Shown piece by piece: positions 54,894-64,000 of a stretch of 64,000 nt of DNA. Numbering within the stretch: position 1 is the first letter of the stretch; each line of letters starts with the position of its first letter. Under the pieces are notes generated by a model. The model ran no database searches. It was not told the origin of the DNA and worked only from the letters and a program-made list of their open reading frames with translations. The stretch is from Azospira inquinata (GTDB lineage Bacteria > Pseudomonadota > Gammaproteobacteria > Burkholderiales > Rhodocyclaceae), in NCBI RefSeq assembly GCF_018905915.1, contig NZ_CP064782.1, forward strand, positions 2,542,001-2,606,000, read 5' to 3'. Made by a program: the position numbers and the translations under genes.

Positions 54894-55528
54894 CCCGCAT
54901 TAAGATTTGTGGCCTGACCCGGGGGGAGGACGTGGATGGGGCCGTGGCTGCCGGGGCCGACGCCATCGGCTTCGTCTTCTATCCCCCCAGTCCCCGCTAT
55001 GTGGCGCCGGAAGCGGCGGCGGCCCTGGTGGCCCGGCTGCCCCCCTTTGTGACGGCCGTGGGCCTGTTCGTGAATCCGGCGCCGGAGGCGGTGGAGGCCG
55101 TGCTGGCCCAGGTGCCCTTGGGCCTGCTCCAGTTCCACGGGGACGAGACGGAAGCCCTTTGCCGGAGCTTTCACCGCCCCTATCTCAAGGCCGCCCGGGT
55201 GAGGCCGGAACTGGATTTGGTACAATACGCGGCGGCCTATCCTTCCGCCCAGGGCATTTTGCTGGACGCCTTTGTCCAGGGCTACGGGGGAGGCGGCAAG
55301 ACCTTTGACTGGACCCTGGTGCCCGCCCATCTGGGCAAGCCCCTGGTGCTTTCCGGCGGCCTGGACCCGGACAATGTGGGCCAGGCCCTGGCCCGCTTAA
55401 AGCCCCAGGCAGTGGATGTGTCCTCCGGGGTGGAACAGGCCAAAGGGATCAAGGACCGGGCCAAGATCCAAGCCTTTGTGGCGGCGGTCAGGGCGGCTGA
55501 CCGGGCGGCCGGTCCGGATGGAGATTAA
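54890..55528 (+). CDS. trpF: Phosphoribosylanthranilate isomerase
   Basis: A 212-residue TIM-barrel enzyme of tryptophan synthesis. Catalytic Cys in KICGLTR at residue about 6 and the Asp in VDVSSGVEQAKGIKD. ATG 54890 overlaps the truA stop (ATGA); an upstream in-frame GTG at 54884 is less likely. It starts the trpF-trpB-trpA group, the separate half-cluster usual in betaproteobacteria. Confidence 0.96.
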   Translation: MTRIKICGLTRGEDVDGAVAAGADAIGFVFYPPSPRYVAPEAAAALVARLPPFVTAVGLFVNPAPEAVEAVLAQVPLGLLQFHGDETEALCRSFHRPYLKAARVRPELDLVQYAAAYPSAQGILLDAFVQGYGGGGKTFDWTLVPAHLGKPLVLSGGLDPDNVGQALARLKPQAVDVSSGVEQAKGIKDRAKIQAFVAAVRAADRAAGPDGD

Positions 55529-55538
55529 GACGGAAGCT

Positions 55539-55672
55539 ATGCGCAAAACTCCGGGTGGTATCACCCGCAATTTCTGGCGTCGGCATGTGGCCGATCACCC
55601 CTGAAAGGGAAACGGGCCGTTCCGGGCAAAGCCCCGGGCGGTAGCCTTTGCTTTTCCCTTTTTTCTCAGGAG
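55539..55672 (+). promoter_or_regulatory. Structured trpF-trpB spacer with mini-ORF
   Basis: The 150-base gap contains a 21-codon frame (55539-55604; [20 protein letters not shown]) with a single Trp codon. It then holds a nested hairpin: outer AAAGGGAAA (55604-55612) / TTTCCCTTT (55653-55661) around an inner GGGC/GCCC stem, with T-rich sequence to 55664. AGGAG at 55668-55672 is the trpB ribosome site. One Trp codon is too few for a classical trp attenuator, so regulation is only a possibility. Confidence 0.4.
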
Positions 55673-55678
55673 TGTGTG

Positions 55679-56881
55679 ATGTCCAGTCCCTACAATTTGC
55701 CAGACGCCCAGGGCCATTTCGGCCCCTACGGCGGTAGTTTTGTGTCCGAAACCCTGGTGGCGGCCCTGGCCGAGTTGAACCAGGCCTATGCCGCAGCCCA
55801 GCAGGACCCGGCCTTCCAGGCCGAATTCGCCTACGAATTGAAGCACTACGTGGGCCGCCCCAGCCCGGTTTTCCACGCCAAGCGCTGGTCCGAAATCCTC
55901 GGTGGCGCCCAGATTTATCTGAAGCGGGAAGACCTGAACCACACCGGTGCCCACAAGGTAAATAACTGCATCGGCCAGGCCCTGCTGGCCCGGCGCATGG
56001 GTAAGCCCCGGATCATCGCCGAAACCGGCGCCGGTCAGCACGGGGTGGCCAGCGCCACCGTGGCCGCCCGCTACGGCATGGAATGTGTGGTCTATATGGG
56101 CAGCGAGGACGTGAAGCGCCAGGCCCAGAACGTCTATCGCATGAAACTTCTGGGGGCCTCCGTGGTGCCCGTGGAGTCCGGCTCCAAGACCTTGAAGGAC
56201 GCTCTGAACGAGGCTATGCGGGACTGGGTGACCAATGTGGAAAACACCTTCTACATTATCGGCACCGTGGCCGGTCCCCATCCCTATCCCATGATGGTGC
56301 GGGACTTCCAGTCCGTGATCGGCACCGAAGCCCTGGTGCAGATGCCCGAAATGATTGGCCGTCAGCCCGATTACGTGATTGCGGCGGTCGGCGGCGGTTC
56401 CAACGCCATGGGTATTTTCTATCCCTACATTCCCCATGAGGACGTCAAGCTGATTGGGGTGGAAGCGGCTGGGGACGGCCTGGAAACGGGGCGTCACGCC
56501 GCTTCCCTGTCCGCCGGTAAGCCCGGGGTGCTGCATGGCAACCGGACCTATCTGCTCCAGGACGCCAACGGTCAGATCACGGAAACCCATTCCATTTCCG
56601 CCGGTCTGGATTACCCCGGGGTCGGGCCGGAACACGCCTGGCTGAAGGATACGGGCCGGGCCCAGTACGTGGGCATTACGGATGAAGAAGCCCTGGATGC
56701 CTTCCACAAGCTGTGCCGCCTGGAAGGCATCATTCCCGCCCTGGAATCGTCCCACGCCTTGGCCTACGCGGCCAAGCTGGCGCCGACCCTGCCCAAGGAC
56801 AAAGTTCTGCTCGTCAATCTCTCCGGCCGGGGCGACAAGGACATGCATACCGTGGCCGAAAAATCCGGAATCAAGTTCTGA
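55679..56881 (+). CDS. trpB: Tryptophan synthase beta chain
   Basis: A 400-residue PLP enzyme joining indole and serine. The PLP lysine is in [12 protein letters not shown], the phosphate-binding loop in [11 protein letters not shown] and the catalytic Glu region in [16 protein letters not shown] 55679 follows AGGAG with good spacing; a GTG one codon earlier is less likely. trpA follows after 2 bases. Confidence 0.98.
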   Translation: MSSPYNLPDAQGHFGPYGGSFVSETLVAALAELNQAYAAAQQDPAFQAEFAYELKHYVGRPSPVFHAKRWSEILGGAQIYLKREDLNHTGAHKVNNCIGQALLARRMGKPRIIAETGAGQHGVASATVAARYGMECVVYMGSEDVKRQAQNVYRMKLLGASVVPVESGSKTLKDALNEAMRDWVTNVENTFYIIGTVAGPHPYPMMVRDFQSVIGTEALVQMPEMIGRQPDYVIAAVGGGSNAMGIFYPYIPHEDVKLIGVEAAGDGLETGRHAASLSAGKPGVLHGNRTYLLQDANGQITETHSISAGLDYPGVGPEHAWLKDTGRAQYVGITDEEALDAFHKLCRLEGIIPALESSHALAYAAKLAPTLPKDKVLLVNLSGRGDKDMHTVAEKSGIKF

Positions 56882-56883
56882 TC

Positions 56884-57687
56884 ATGGCCCGCATTCAAGA
56901 CACTTTTACCCGCCTCAAGGCCCAGGGCCGCAAGGCGCTCATTCCCTTCGTTACCGCCGGGGACCCGGATCCGTCCCTCACCGTGTCCCTGATGCACACC
57001 CTGGTGGAAGCCGGGGCGGACATTATCGAGCTGGGGGTGCCCTTTTCCGATCCCATGGCCGACGGTCCCACCATCCAGCGGGCTTCCGAACGGGCTCTGG
57101 CCAAAGGCATGAGCCTCACCCAGGTGCTCGCCCTGGTGGCCGAATTTCGCCGTCAGGACAGCCAGACCCCGGTGGTGCTCATGGGATATGCCAACCCCAT
57201 TGAAGCCATGGGGGCGGAAGCCTTCACCCAAGCCGCCCACGGGGCCGGGGTGGACGGGGTGCTGGTGGTGGATTACACCCCGGAGGAAAGCGGGGAATTC
57301 GCCCGGGCCATGGCGGCCCAGGGCATGGACCCCATCTACCTCCTGGCCCCTACCTCCACGGATGCCCGCATTGCCCAGGTGGCGGCCATCGCCCGGGGCT
57401 ACGTCTATTACGTCTCCCTCAAGGGAGTGACCGGCTCCGCCAAGCTCAATCTGGACGAGGTGGCGGCCCGTATTCCCCACATCCGGGAAAAGACTGGCCT
57501 GCCCGTGGGGGTAGGGTTCGGTATCCGGGACGCGGCTACGGCGGGGGCCATTGGGGCCTTTGCCGATGCCGTGGTGGTAGGCAGCCGGATCATTGAGGAA
57601 ATGGAAAAAAATCCGGAAGACCCCCTGGTCAAGGTCCGGGCCCTGGTGGCGGAATTGCGCCGGGGCGTGGATGGGGTCAAGGCCTAA
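56884..57687 (+). CDS. trpA: Tryptophan synthase alpha chain
   Basis: A 267-residue TIM-barrel lyase producing indole from indole-3-glycerol phosphate and channelling it to TrpB. The catalytic Glu and Asp lie in [22 protein letters not shown] 56884 is two bases after the trpB stop; the frame extends upstream only within trpB. Confidence 0.97.
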   Translation: MARIQDTFTRLKAQGRKALIPFVTAGDPDPSLTVSLMHTLVEAGADIIELGVPFSDPMADGPTIQRASERALAKGMSLTQVLALVAEFRRQDSQTPVVLMGYANPIEAMGAEAFTQAAHGAGVDGVLVVDYTPEESGEFARAMAAQGMDPIYLLAPTSTDARIAQVAAIARGYVYYVSLKGVTGSAKLNLDEVAARIPHIREKTGLPVGVGFGIRDAATAGAIGAFADAVVVGSRIIEEMEKNPEDPLVKVRALVAELRRGVDGVKA

Positions 57688-57837
57688 GACTGGGAAAGGA
57701 AGTAAGCGGTTGTAGTACCCGTGTTTCAAGGGGCGGGGCGCCCGCCAGGTGCCCCGCCGAATGCAAGGCCCATCAAGGCAACGGAGCCGACGGATCGCCA
57801 CAAGCGACGCCCCGTCGGCCTAAACAAGGAGAACGAC

Positions 57838-58704
57838 ATGAGCTGGTTGCAGAAACTCCTGCCGCCTAAGATCAAACGGGAGGGTGCCCCCCACCGTTCC
57901 AATCTGCCGGAAGGGCTGTGGCGCAAGTGCCCGGCGTGCGAGGCCGTCCTTTATGCCTCGGACCTGGAAAACAATCTCAACGTCTGTCCCAAGTGCGGAC
58001 ACCACCACCGGCTCTCTTCCCGGGCCCGGCTGGACCTGCTGCTGGACCCGGAAGGCCGGTTCGAGATCGGTGCCGAGGTGCTGCCCATGGACAGCCTGAA
58101 GTTCAAGGACAGCCGCCGTTATCCGGAACGCCTCCATGCCGCCACGGAAGACACGGGGGAAACGGATTCCCTGGTGGTCATGCAGGGAGCCATCAAGACC
58201 CTGCCCGTGGTGGTGGCCTGTTTTGAATTCGATTTCATGGGCGGTTCCATGGGCTCGGTGCTGGGGGAACGGTTTGTCCGGGGCGTGCGTACGGCCCTGG
58301 AGCAGAAGACGCCTTTCATCTGCGTCACCGCTTCCGGCGGGGCCCGGATGCAGGAAGGCCTGTTTTCCCTGATGCAGATGGCCAAAACCACCGCTGCCCT
58401 GACCAAGCTGTCGGAAGCCGGGCTGCCCTTCATTTCCGTGCTTACCGATCCCACCATGGGGGGGGTGTCCGCCTCCTTTGCCTTCCTGGGGGATGTGGTC
58501 ATGGCCGAACCCAAGGCTCTGATTGGCTTTGCCGGTCCCCGGGTGATTGAGCAGACGGTGCGGGAAACCCTGCCGGAAGGCTTCCAGCGCTCCGAATTCC
58601 TGGTGGAAAAGGGCGCTATCGACATGATCGTGGATCGTCGGGAAATGCGGGATAGAATCGCCGCCCTCCTGACCTTGCTGCAAAAGCTGCCTGCGGCCGC
58701 CTGA
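57838..58704 (+). CDS. accD: Acetyl-CoA carboxylase carboxyltransferase beta subunit
   Basis: A 288-residue subunit that with AccA transfers CO2 from carboxybiotin to acetyl-CoA. An N-terminal zinc ribbon has four cysteines ([10 protein letters not shown] and VCPKCGHHH), followed by the crotonase-like domain ([20 protein letters not shown]). An AAGGAG-type site (57825-57830) precedes ATG 57838. The 150-base gap after trpA contains no clear terminator. Confidence 0.97.
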   Translation: MSWLQKLLPPKIKREGAPHRSNLPEGLWRKCPACEAVLYASDLENNLNVCPKCGHHHRLSSRARLDLLLDPEGRFEIGAEVLPMDSLKFKDSRRYPERLHAATEDTGETDSLVVMQGAIKTLPVVVACFEFDFMGGSMGSVLGERFVRGVRTALEQKTPFICVTASGGARMQEGLFSLMQMAKTTAALTKLSEAGLPFISVLTDPTMGGVSASFAFLGDVVMAEPKALIGFAGPRVIEQTVRETLPEGFQRSEFLVEKGAIDMIVDRREMRDRIAALLTLLQKLPAAA

Positions 58705-58763
58705 TCCTGTTTTCCGTATTGCCGGGGAGGGATTTTCCCTCCCTTCTTTTTTGCGAGTCTCCC

Positions 58764-60089
58764 GTGTCCCTTACCGCCTCCTCCGACCTTTCTGCTTGGC
58801 TGCAACATCTGGAATCCCTCCATCCCAAGGGTCAGGCCGGGATCGAGCTGGGCCTGGAGCGCATCCGTCGGGTCAAGGAGCGCCTGGGCCAGACGCCCTT
58901 CTGCCCCCTCATCCTGGTGGGGGGGACCAACGGCAAGGGCTCGGTGTGCGCCTACCTGGAGGCCATGCTGGACCGGGCCGGTTACAAGGTGGGCTGTTAT
59001 ACCTCCCCCCATTTGTTGCGCTACACCGAGCGGGTGCGGGTGGGCGGCCAGGAAGTGGCCGAAGACGCCCTCTGCGCCGCCTTCGCCCGGGTGGAGGCGG
59101 CCCGGGGTGAGGAACACCTGACCTATTTTGAATTCGGCACCCTGGCGGCCTGGGAAGTATTCGCCGCCGCCGGGGTGGAAGCCCTGATCCTGGAAGTGGG
59201 CCTGGGAGGCCGCCTGGATGCGGTAAATGTGTATGAGCCGGATGTCTCCGTGGTGACCGGCATCGCCCTGGATCACACGGACTGGTTGGGCCCCACCCGG
59301 GAACATATCGGTCGGGAAAAGGCGGGGATTTTCCGCCCCGGCAAGCCCGCCGTCTGCGGCGACCCCAAGCCCCCCCAAAGCCTGCTGGACCAGGCCGCCG
59401 CCCTGGGCACCGATCTGCGCCTCCTGGGGCGGGACTACGGCTATGAAAAGACCCAGGAAGAACGGCTGCAATGGCGCTACTGGTGCCGCTTTCCGGCCCG
59501 GGAAGGGGCCCAGGCCGAGCTGTTGCGCCGCACCCTGGCCTATCCGGGCTTACGGGGCAGCGCCCAGTTGGCCAACGCCAGTACCGCCCTGACGGCCCTG
59601 GAATGCCTGCGGGAGCGTCTGCCCGTGACCATGGGGGCGATTCGCCAGGGCCTGATCGAAACCGAGCTTACCGGGCGCTTCCAGGTGCTGCCGGGGAAAC
59701 CGGCCCTGGTCCTGGATGTGGCCCACAATCCCCAGGCCGCCGCCGTGCTGGCGGACAATCTGGGCTCCATGGGATTTTTCGACCACACCTGGGGCGTGGT
59801 GGGCATGTTGGCGGATAAGGACATTCCTACCACCCTGGCCTGCCTCAAGGGCAAGGTGGATCGCTGGCTCCTGGCGGACCTGGCGGTCCCCCGGGGAGCC
59901 AAGGCGGAGGTGCTGGCGGAGGCGGTGGCCGGACTGGGGGGCGAGGTGGAAAAATTCCCCGATCCGGCGGCGGCCTATCAGGAGGCTCTGAAGCGGGCGG
60001 GAGAGAATGATAGAATCCTGGTTTTCGGATCGTTCCACACCGTGGCCGGGGTACTGCCCCGGCTGGCCGATCGCCACGCCAGGAGCTAA
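58764..60089 (+). CDS. folC: Bifunctional dihydrofolate synthase / folylpolyglutamate synthase
   Basis: A Mur-ligase-family enzyme that adds glutamate to dihydropteroate and extends folate tails. Start placed at GTG 58764 (MSLTASSDLSAWLQHLESLH); the frame begins at 58719 but the extra 15 residues are not family-like. The 441 residues include the P-loop GGTNGKGSVCAYLE, the ISSP-like loop YTSPHLLRYTERVR and VLDVAHNPQAA. It follows accD closely, the common accD-folC order. Confidence 0.95.
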   Translation: MSLTASSDLSAWLQHLESLHPKGQAGIELGLERIRRVKERLGQTPFCPLILVGGTNGKGSVCAYLEAMLDRAGYKVGCYTSPHLLRYTERVRVGGQEVAEDALCAAFARVEAARGEEHLTYFEFGTLAAWEVFAAAGVEALILEVGLGGRLDAVNVYEPDVSVVTGIALDHTDWLGPTREHIGREKAGIFRPGKPAVCGDPKPPQSLLDQAAALGTDLRLLGRDYGYEKTQEERLQWRYWCRFPAREGAQAELLRRTLAYPGLRGSAQLANASTALTALECLRERLPVTMGAIRQGLIETELTGRFQVLPGKPALVLDVAHNPQAAAVLADNLGSMGFFDHTWGVVGMLADKDIPTTLACLKGKVDRWLLADLAVPRGAKAEVLAEAVAGLGGEVEKFPDPAAAYQEALKRAGENDRILVFGSFHTVAGVLPRLADRHARS

Positions 60090-60101
60090 GGGAAAGCGGG
60101 C

Positions 60102-61049
60102 ATGCAAGTCACCGAAAGCGACGCCCAGTTGCAACTGAAGAAACGCGCCAGGCGCCGCCTGGTGGGGGCAGTGGCCTTTGTGGCCTTTGCCGCCATTGTG
60201 CTGCCCCTGGTGATGGATCAGGCGCCGCCGCCCCCCAACCCGGATGTGCAGATCCGCATCCCCGGTCAGGATCAGCCCGCCCTGAAGGCCCCGGTGGCCC
60301 CCGCCGCCGTGCCCCTGGTGGCCCCTGCCGAGCCCACCCCCGCGCCAGCGGCCGAACCCGCTCCGGCTCCCGCCACCACCCCAACTCCGCCCCCAGAACC
60401 GGCCCCGGCGCCTGCCCCGGTCGCCAAGGTGGCGCCGGAAGCCAAGGTGGATAAGCCCGTTGATAAGGATGCCAAGGCCAAGGCGATGGATAAAGCTGCG
60501 GCGGACAAGGCAGCCGCCGACAAAAAAGCGGCGGACAAAAAGGCCGCCGATAAAAAAGCCCAGGCGGAAAAGGACAAGGCCCAGAAGGATAAGGCTGACA
60601 AGGCGGAGAAGGACAAAGCCGAAAAAGCCGACAAGGCAGCCAAAGATAAGGCGGATAAGGCAGACAAAGCCAAGGCCGATAAACCCGACAAGGACAAAGC
60701 TTCGGATAAGGGCGCCGACAAATCCAAGACCAAGGCCGATGCGGACGCCAAGCGGGCCGCCGCCATCCTGGGGGGCAAGGAAGAGAGCGCCTCGGCGGCT
60801 TCCTCCAGCGCCTCCGGTAGCGGTTCCCAAGTAATTCTCATCGGTTCCTTCGCCAATGCGGCCAATGTGAAAAATCTCCAGAGCAAGCTGGCCGAAGTGG
60901 GGGTGAAAACCTACACGGAAACCATGAACTCCGCCCAGGGCACCAAGACCCGGGTGCGGGCCGGTCCCTTCCCGAGCAGGGAAGCGGCGGAAAAGGCCCT
61001 GGAAAAGATGAAGAAAATCGGTGTGGGCGGCGTCATTGCCGGGAAGTAA
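60102..61049 (+). CDS. SPOR-domain cell-division protein (DedD-like) with long charged repeat
   Basis: A 315-residue bitopic protein: a short cytoplasmic basic segment (LQLKKRARRRL), one transmembrane helix (about 22-40), a Pro/Ala linker, a long low-complexity region (about 115-215) of Lys/Ala/Asp units (KADKA, KDKAEK, DKADKAK), and a C-terminal SPOR domain (about 240-312; QVILIGSFANAANVKNLQSK) that binds denuded septal glycan. Its place between folC and cvpA matches dedD. The charged repeat is unusually long, recalling the TolA spacer. Confidence 0.88.
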   Translation: MQVTESDAQLQLKKRARRRLVGAVAFVAFAAIVLPLVMDQAPPPPNPDVQIRIPGQDQPALKAPVAPAAVPLVAPAEPTPAPAAEPAPAPATTPTPPPEPAPAPAPVAKVAPEAKVDKPVDKDAKAKAMDKAAADKAAADKKAADKKAADKKAQAEKDKAQKDKADKAEKDKAEKADKAAKDKADKADKAKADKPDKDKASDKGADKSKTKADADAKRAAAILGGKEESASAASSSASGSGSQVILIGSFANAANVKNLQSKLAEVGVKTYTETMNSAQGTKTRVRAGPFPSREAAEKALEKMKKIGVGGVIAGK

Positions 61050-61061
61050 GACGCGCTTTTC

Positions 61062-61556
61062 ATGACTTTTTTTGATTACGCCACCCTGGCTATTCTGGCG
61101 GCGTCCCTGTTGTTGGGCCTCTGGCGCGGTGTCATCGGCGAACTGGTGGCCCTCCTGGCCTGGGTCATCGCCTTTCTGGCGGCCAAAGGCTTCGGCCCGG
61201 AAATGGGGGAGACCTTTTTCAGCCACGCGGTCAAAGACCCGGTGTGGCGGCTGGTGGCCGGTTATGTGGCGGTTTTTGTCGGCGTCCTGATTTTGCTGGC
61301 CCTCCTGCGCCTGGCCGTTCAAGGTCTGGTCAAAGCCCTGGGCTTAAGCGTGGCGGACCGTTTCCTGGGGGTGCTGTTCGGCCTGGGACGGGGCGCCCTG
61401 ATCGTTTTTCTGCTGGTGGCCGTGGGGGGCATGACCTCCCTGCCCAAGCAGCACTGGTGGGTGGAGGCCAAGCTGGCGCCCCCCTTTGAAACGGCGGTCC
61501 TGATGAGCAAACCCTGGCTGCCGGAAACCATGGCCAAGCGGATTAAGTACCGGTAG
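61062..61556 (+). CDS. cvpA: CvpA family membrane protein
   Basis: A 164-residue protein with four predicted transmembrane segments (near residues 4-22, 27-45, 65-88 and 100-122). The start MTFFDYATLAILAASLLLGL and GVIGELVALLAWVIAFLAAK match the CvpA (colicin V production) family. It lies 12 bases after the SPOR gene and 47 before purF; the cvpA-purF order is widespread. Its mechanism is not established. Confidence 0.92.
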   Translation: MTFFDYATLAILAASLLLGLWRGVIGELVALLAWVIAFLAAKGFGPEMGETFFSHAVKDPVWRLVAGYVAVFVGVLILLALLRLAVQGLVKALGLSVADRFLGVLFGLGRGALIVFLLVAVGGMTSLPKQHWWVEAKLAPPFETAVLMSKPWLPETMAKRIKYR

Positions 61557-61603
61557 CCTGGGCTGCCGGCGAAATAGTTTTGTAACTGACAGGTGGTGTC
61601 TCT

Positions 61604-63151
61604 ATGTGCGGTATTCTCGGGGTTGTCGCAACCACGCCGGTTAACCAGTTGCTTTACGATGGTCTCATGGTGCTCCAGCACCGGGGCCAGGACGCGGCGG
61701 GCATCGCCACGGCCGAAGGCAACACTTTTCACATGCACAAAGGACCGGGGCTGGTGCGGGACGTATTCCGCACCCGCAATATGCGGGCCTTGCCGGGCAA
61801 TGCGGGGATCGCCCATTGCCGTTATCCCACGGCCGGTTCCGCTTTCAATTTCGCGGAAGCCCAGCCTTTCTACGTCAATTCCCCCTTCGGCATTGTGCTG
61901 GGCCACAACGGCAACCTGACCAATTCCGCCGAACTGCGCCAGGAAATGTTTGAGCAGGACCTGCGCCATGTGAATACCAATTCCGACTCGGAAGTGCTGC
62001 TCAACGTGCTGGCCCACGAGCTGCAAGCGGCGGCCAAGGGTGTGCGTCTGGATACGGACACCATTTTCCGGGCCGTGGCCGGGGTCCATCGCCGGGTGCG
62101 AGGCGCCTACGCCGTGGTGGCCCTGATTGCCGGTTATGGCCTGCTGGCCTTCCGGGACCCTTACGGCATCCGTCCCCTGGTCATTGGCCGCAATGTGACC
62201 CCTGCCGGCACCGAATACCTGATCGCCTCCGAATCCGTGGCCCTGGACACCCTGGGCTTTGAAGTGATGCGGGACGTGGCCCCCGGGGAAGCGGTGTTCA
62301 TCGACCAGGAACGCAACCTGTCCAGCCACCAGTGCGCTGACAAGCCCGCCTACGCTCCCTGTATTTTCGAATACGTCTATCTGGCCCGGCCCGATTCCGT
62401 CATTGACGGGGTCTCCGTCTATGAGACCCGGCTACGCATGGGGGAATTCCTGGCGGACAAAATCCGCCAGTGCATGGACCCGGCGGACATCGACGTGGTC
62501 ATTCCCATCCCCGATTCCTCCCGGCCCTCCGCCATGCAGCTGGCCAAGGCCCTGAAGCGGCCCTACCGGGAAGGTTTTGTGAAAAACCGCTATATCGGCC
62601 GCACCTTCATCATGCCGGGCCAATCCACCCGGAAAAAGAGCGTGCGCCAGAAGCTCAATTCCATTTCCCAGGAATTCAAGGGCAAGCGGGTCCTGCTGGT
62701 GGATGATTCCATCGTGCGGGGCACTACCAGCCGGGAAATCGTGGAAATGGCCCGGGCTGCCGGGGCCCTCAAAGTTTATTTCGCCTCCGCTGCGCCCCCC
62801 GTGCGTTACCCCAACGTGTACGGCATCGATATGCCGACCCGGGCCGAGCTGATCGCCACCGGTCGCAACGACGAGGAAATCGCCAAGGAAATCGGGGCGG
62901 ACGCCCTGGTGTATCAGGATCTGGACGCCCTGAAGGATTCGGTTCGGGCCCTCAATCCGGCTTTGACCTGCTTCGATACTTCCTGTTTCGACGGCAAGTA
63001 CATTACCGGGGACGTGACCGCCGAATATTTGGATCAGGTGGAAAACGGCCGGGGCACTAAGGCCAAGGCTGGCAGCGGGGAAGAAGACAGCAGCGCTTCC
63101 CAGCAGATGGACCTGAATCTGGTGGATAACGAAGCCGGGGCGGAGCGTTGA
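61604..63151 (+). CDS. purF: Amidophosphoribosyltransferase
   Basis: First committed step of purine synthesis: PRPP plus glutamine to phosphoribosylamine. The N-terminal nucleophile Cys2 is in MCGILGVV, with no propeptide, as in the E. coli-type enzyme. The PRPP loop is [20 protein letters not shown]. The 515-residue length is normal. It is the last gene before the metZ riboswitch region. Confidence 0.97.
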   Translation: MCGILGVVATTPVNQLLYDGLMVLQHRGQDAAGIATAEGNTFHMHKGPGLVRDVFRTRNMRALPGNAGIAHCRYPTAGSAFNFAEAQPFYVNSPFGIVLGHNGNLTNSAELRQEMFEQDLRHVNTNSDSEVLLNVLAHELQAAAKGVRLDTDTIFRAVAGVHRRVRGAYAVVALIAGYGLLAFRDPYGIRPLVIGRNVTPAGTEYLIASESVALDTLGFEVMRDVAPGEAVFIDQERNLSSHQCADKPAYAPCIFEYVYLARPDSVIDGVSVYETRLRMGEFLADKIRQCMDPADIDVVIPIPDSSRPSAMQLAKALKRPYREGFVKNRYIGRTFIMPGQSTRKKSVRQKLNSISQEFKGKRVLLVDDSIVRGTTSREIVEMARAAGALKVYFASAAPPVRYPNVYGIDMPTRAELIATGRNDEEIAKEIGADALVYQDLDALKDSVRALNPALTCFDTSCFDGKYITGDVTAEYLDQVENGRGTKAKAGSGEEDSSASQQMDLNLVDNEAGAER

Positions 63152-63180
63152 CCTGAAGCCCGTCCGGTTCTAGCATTCAA

Positions 63181-63245
63181 TCCACGGCGCCGATTTGACC
63201 GACAGCTTGCGGGCGCCTCACAAATACCGCTAAAGCGCGCCGGAA
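63181..63245 (+). promoter_or_regulatory. SAM-II (SAM-alpha) type riboswitch upstream of metZ
   Basis: The sequence fits the SAM-II architecture: P1 GGCGCC (63186-63191) pairs with GGCGCC (63212-63217), enclosing a loop that begins GATTTGACC. The 3' segment ACAAATACCGCTAAAG (63220-63235) aligns with the conserved ATAAATGTAGCTAAA of the known structure and forms the pseudoknot. It lies about 80 bases before metZ, a methionine gene. Between aptamer and gene is an intrinsic terminator. The segment GCGGGC (63209-63214), partly in P1, can pair instead with the terminator 5' arm GCCCGC (63263-63268), giving a ligand-controlled switch. Confidence 0.85.
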
Positions 63246-63260
63246 ACAGCCCACCGTTTC

Positions 63261-63301
63261 AAGCCCGCTTTGGCTTTTGGCCCTGGCGGGCTTTTCGTTT
63301 T
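63261..63301 (+). terminator. Terminator between the SAM-II element and metZ
   Basis: AAGCCCGC (63261-63268) pairs with GCGGGCTT (63286-63293) around a 17-base loop, followed by TTCGTTTT. It ends about 27 bases before the metZ ATG. It may serve both as the end of purF and as the expression platform of the riboswitch. Confidence 0.85.
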
Positions 63302-63327
63302 ATGTGACCTCAGCGACAGAGAAAACG

Positions 63328-64000
63328 ATGGACAACCAAGAACAGAATTCCTGGCAACAGGACACCCTGGCCATCCGGGCCGGAACCCAGCGCAGCCAGT
63401 TCAACGAACACAGCGAAGCCCTCTATCTCACCTCCAGCTTTGTCTTCGAAAGCGCCGCCCAGGCGGCGGCCCGCTTTGCCGGGGAAGACGAAGGCTGCGT
63501 TTATTCCCGCTTCTCCAATCCCACGGTGAGCCTGTTCCAGGAACGGCTGGCGGCCCTGGAAGGGGGCGAAGCCGCGGTGGCCACGGCCAGCGGCATGTCC
63601 GCCATCCTCTCCCTGGTCATGGCGCACCTCAAGGCCGGGGACCACATCGTGGCCTCCGCTAGCCTGTTCGGCTCCACCATCCAGCTCTTCGGCAATATCA
63701 TGAGCCGGTTCGGCGTCACCACCACCTTTGTGCCGGCCACGGACCCGGGGGCCTGGGAAGCTGCCATTCGTCCAGAAACACGGCTCTTTTTCCTGGAAAC
63801 CCCTTCCAATCCCCTGACCGAAGTGGGGGACATCGCCGGCCTGGCCGAACTGGCCCACGCCCACGGCATTCTTCTGGCGGTGGATAACTGCTTCTGTAGC
63901 CCGGTGTTGCAACAGCCCCTGGCCCTGGGGGCGGACCTGGTGGTCCATTCCGCCACCAAATATTTGGATGGCCAGGGCCGGGTGCTGGGGGGCGCGGTAG
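63328..64000 (+). CDS. metZ: O-succinylhomoserine sulfhydrylase (3'-truncated by window)
   Basis: PLP enzyme of the Cys/Met-metabolism family making homocysteine directly from O-succinylhomoserine and sulfide. The visible 224 residues contain the tyrosine and phosphate-binding segment (YSRFSNPTVSLFQERLAALE), the SGMSAI loop, the PLP-contacting Asp in LLAVDNCFCSP and the PLP lysine K211 in HSATKYLDGQ. The gene runs off the right end. MetZ rather than cystathionine synthase is supported by the purF-metZ order and the start (WQQDTLAIRAGTQRSQFNEH). Probably controlled by the upstream SAM-II element. Confidence 0.93.
   Translation, partial: MDNQEQNSWQQDTLAIRAGTQRSQFNEHSEALYLTSSFVFESAAQAAARFAGEDEGCVYSRFSNPTVSLFQERLAALEGGEAAVATASGMSAILSLVMAHLKAGDHIVASASLFGSTIQLFGNIMSRFGVTTTFVPATDPGAWEAAIRPETRLFFLETPSNPLTEVGDIAGLAELAHAHGILLAVDNCFCSPVLQQPLALGADLVVHSATKYLDGQGRVLGGAV

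Noticed and set aside
55539..55604. Classical tryptophan attenuator leader peptide
   Set aside because: Only one Trp codon, not adjacent Trp codons, and trpB lies inside an operon; kept only as a low-interest structured spacer.
60440..60750. Direct DNA repeats suggesting a CRISPR or satellite array
   Set aside because: They encode the Lys/Ala/Asp repeat of the SPOR protein in frame, without conserved repeats and unique spacers.

Overview
The window is a chromosomal segment of a GC-rich betaproteobacterium. Two gene orders point there: leuC-(small lipoprotein)-leuD-leuB-asd-fimV-truA-trpF-trpB-trpA-accD-folC-SPOR-cvpA-purF-metZ, and trxA-rho-rpmE. Protein sequences and the very high G+C at third codon positions look most like Rhodocyclales (Azospira-like). 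That genus guess is inference from memory and not a database result. I see no rRNA, tRNA, CRISPR array, IS transposase or phage genes.

Layout. 1-6383: a three-gene operon for a predicted amidoligase/transglutaminase peptide-modification system (transglutaminase-DUF2126, ATP-grasp fused to alpha-E, second transglutaminase). 6468-15283: housekeeping and small unknowns (fumC, DUF2789, a trypsin-like protease, a PAS-GGDEF diguanylate cyclase, the M48 protease-rsgA-rlmF operon, orn, a diheme cytochrome c4). 15703-20137: a GT39 membrane glycosyltransferase, rpmE, rho, trxA, fdxA. 20312-26794: addB-addA double-strand-break repair. 27073-30433: a CBS protein, fadD with a palindromic operator candidate, and an unknown protein. 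30434-33069: ilvBN behind a valine-rich leader peptide and an intrinsic terminator, an ivbL-type attenuator. 33191-39792: a visibly AT-richer accessory island with an orphan type VI spike (vgrG with a transthyretin-like tail), a lipase effector, a Tli4-like immunity protein, a decayed fragment of a second effector copy and a lipoprotein that seems split by a frameshift. 39858-45462: pepN, aroC and an MFS transporter. 45614-64000: the long biosynthetic block, ending in metZ behind a SAM-II-type riboswitch and terminator.

How it works together. The right half is mostly amino-acid biosynthesis: branched-chain (ilvBN, leuCDB), aspartate family (asd, metZ), aromatic (aroC, trpFBA), plus purine, folate and fatty-acid entry enzymes. 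Two of these units carry readable RNA attenuators: charged Val-tRNA for ilvBN, and SAM for metZ. The accessory island sits between ilvN and pepN and is the clearest site of recent gene exchange.

The most rewarding places for a second look are the two RNA regulators, the effector/immunity island with its pseudogene scar, the large palindrome upstream of the ilv leader, and the amidoligase operon.
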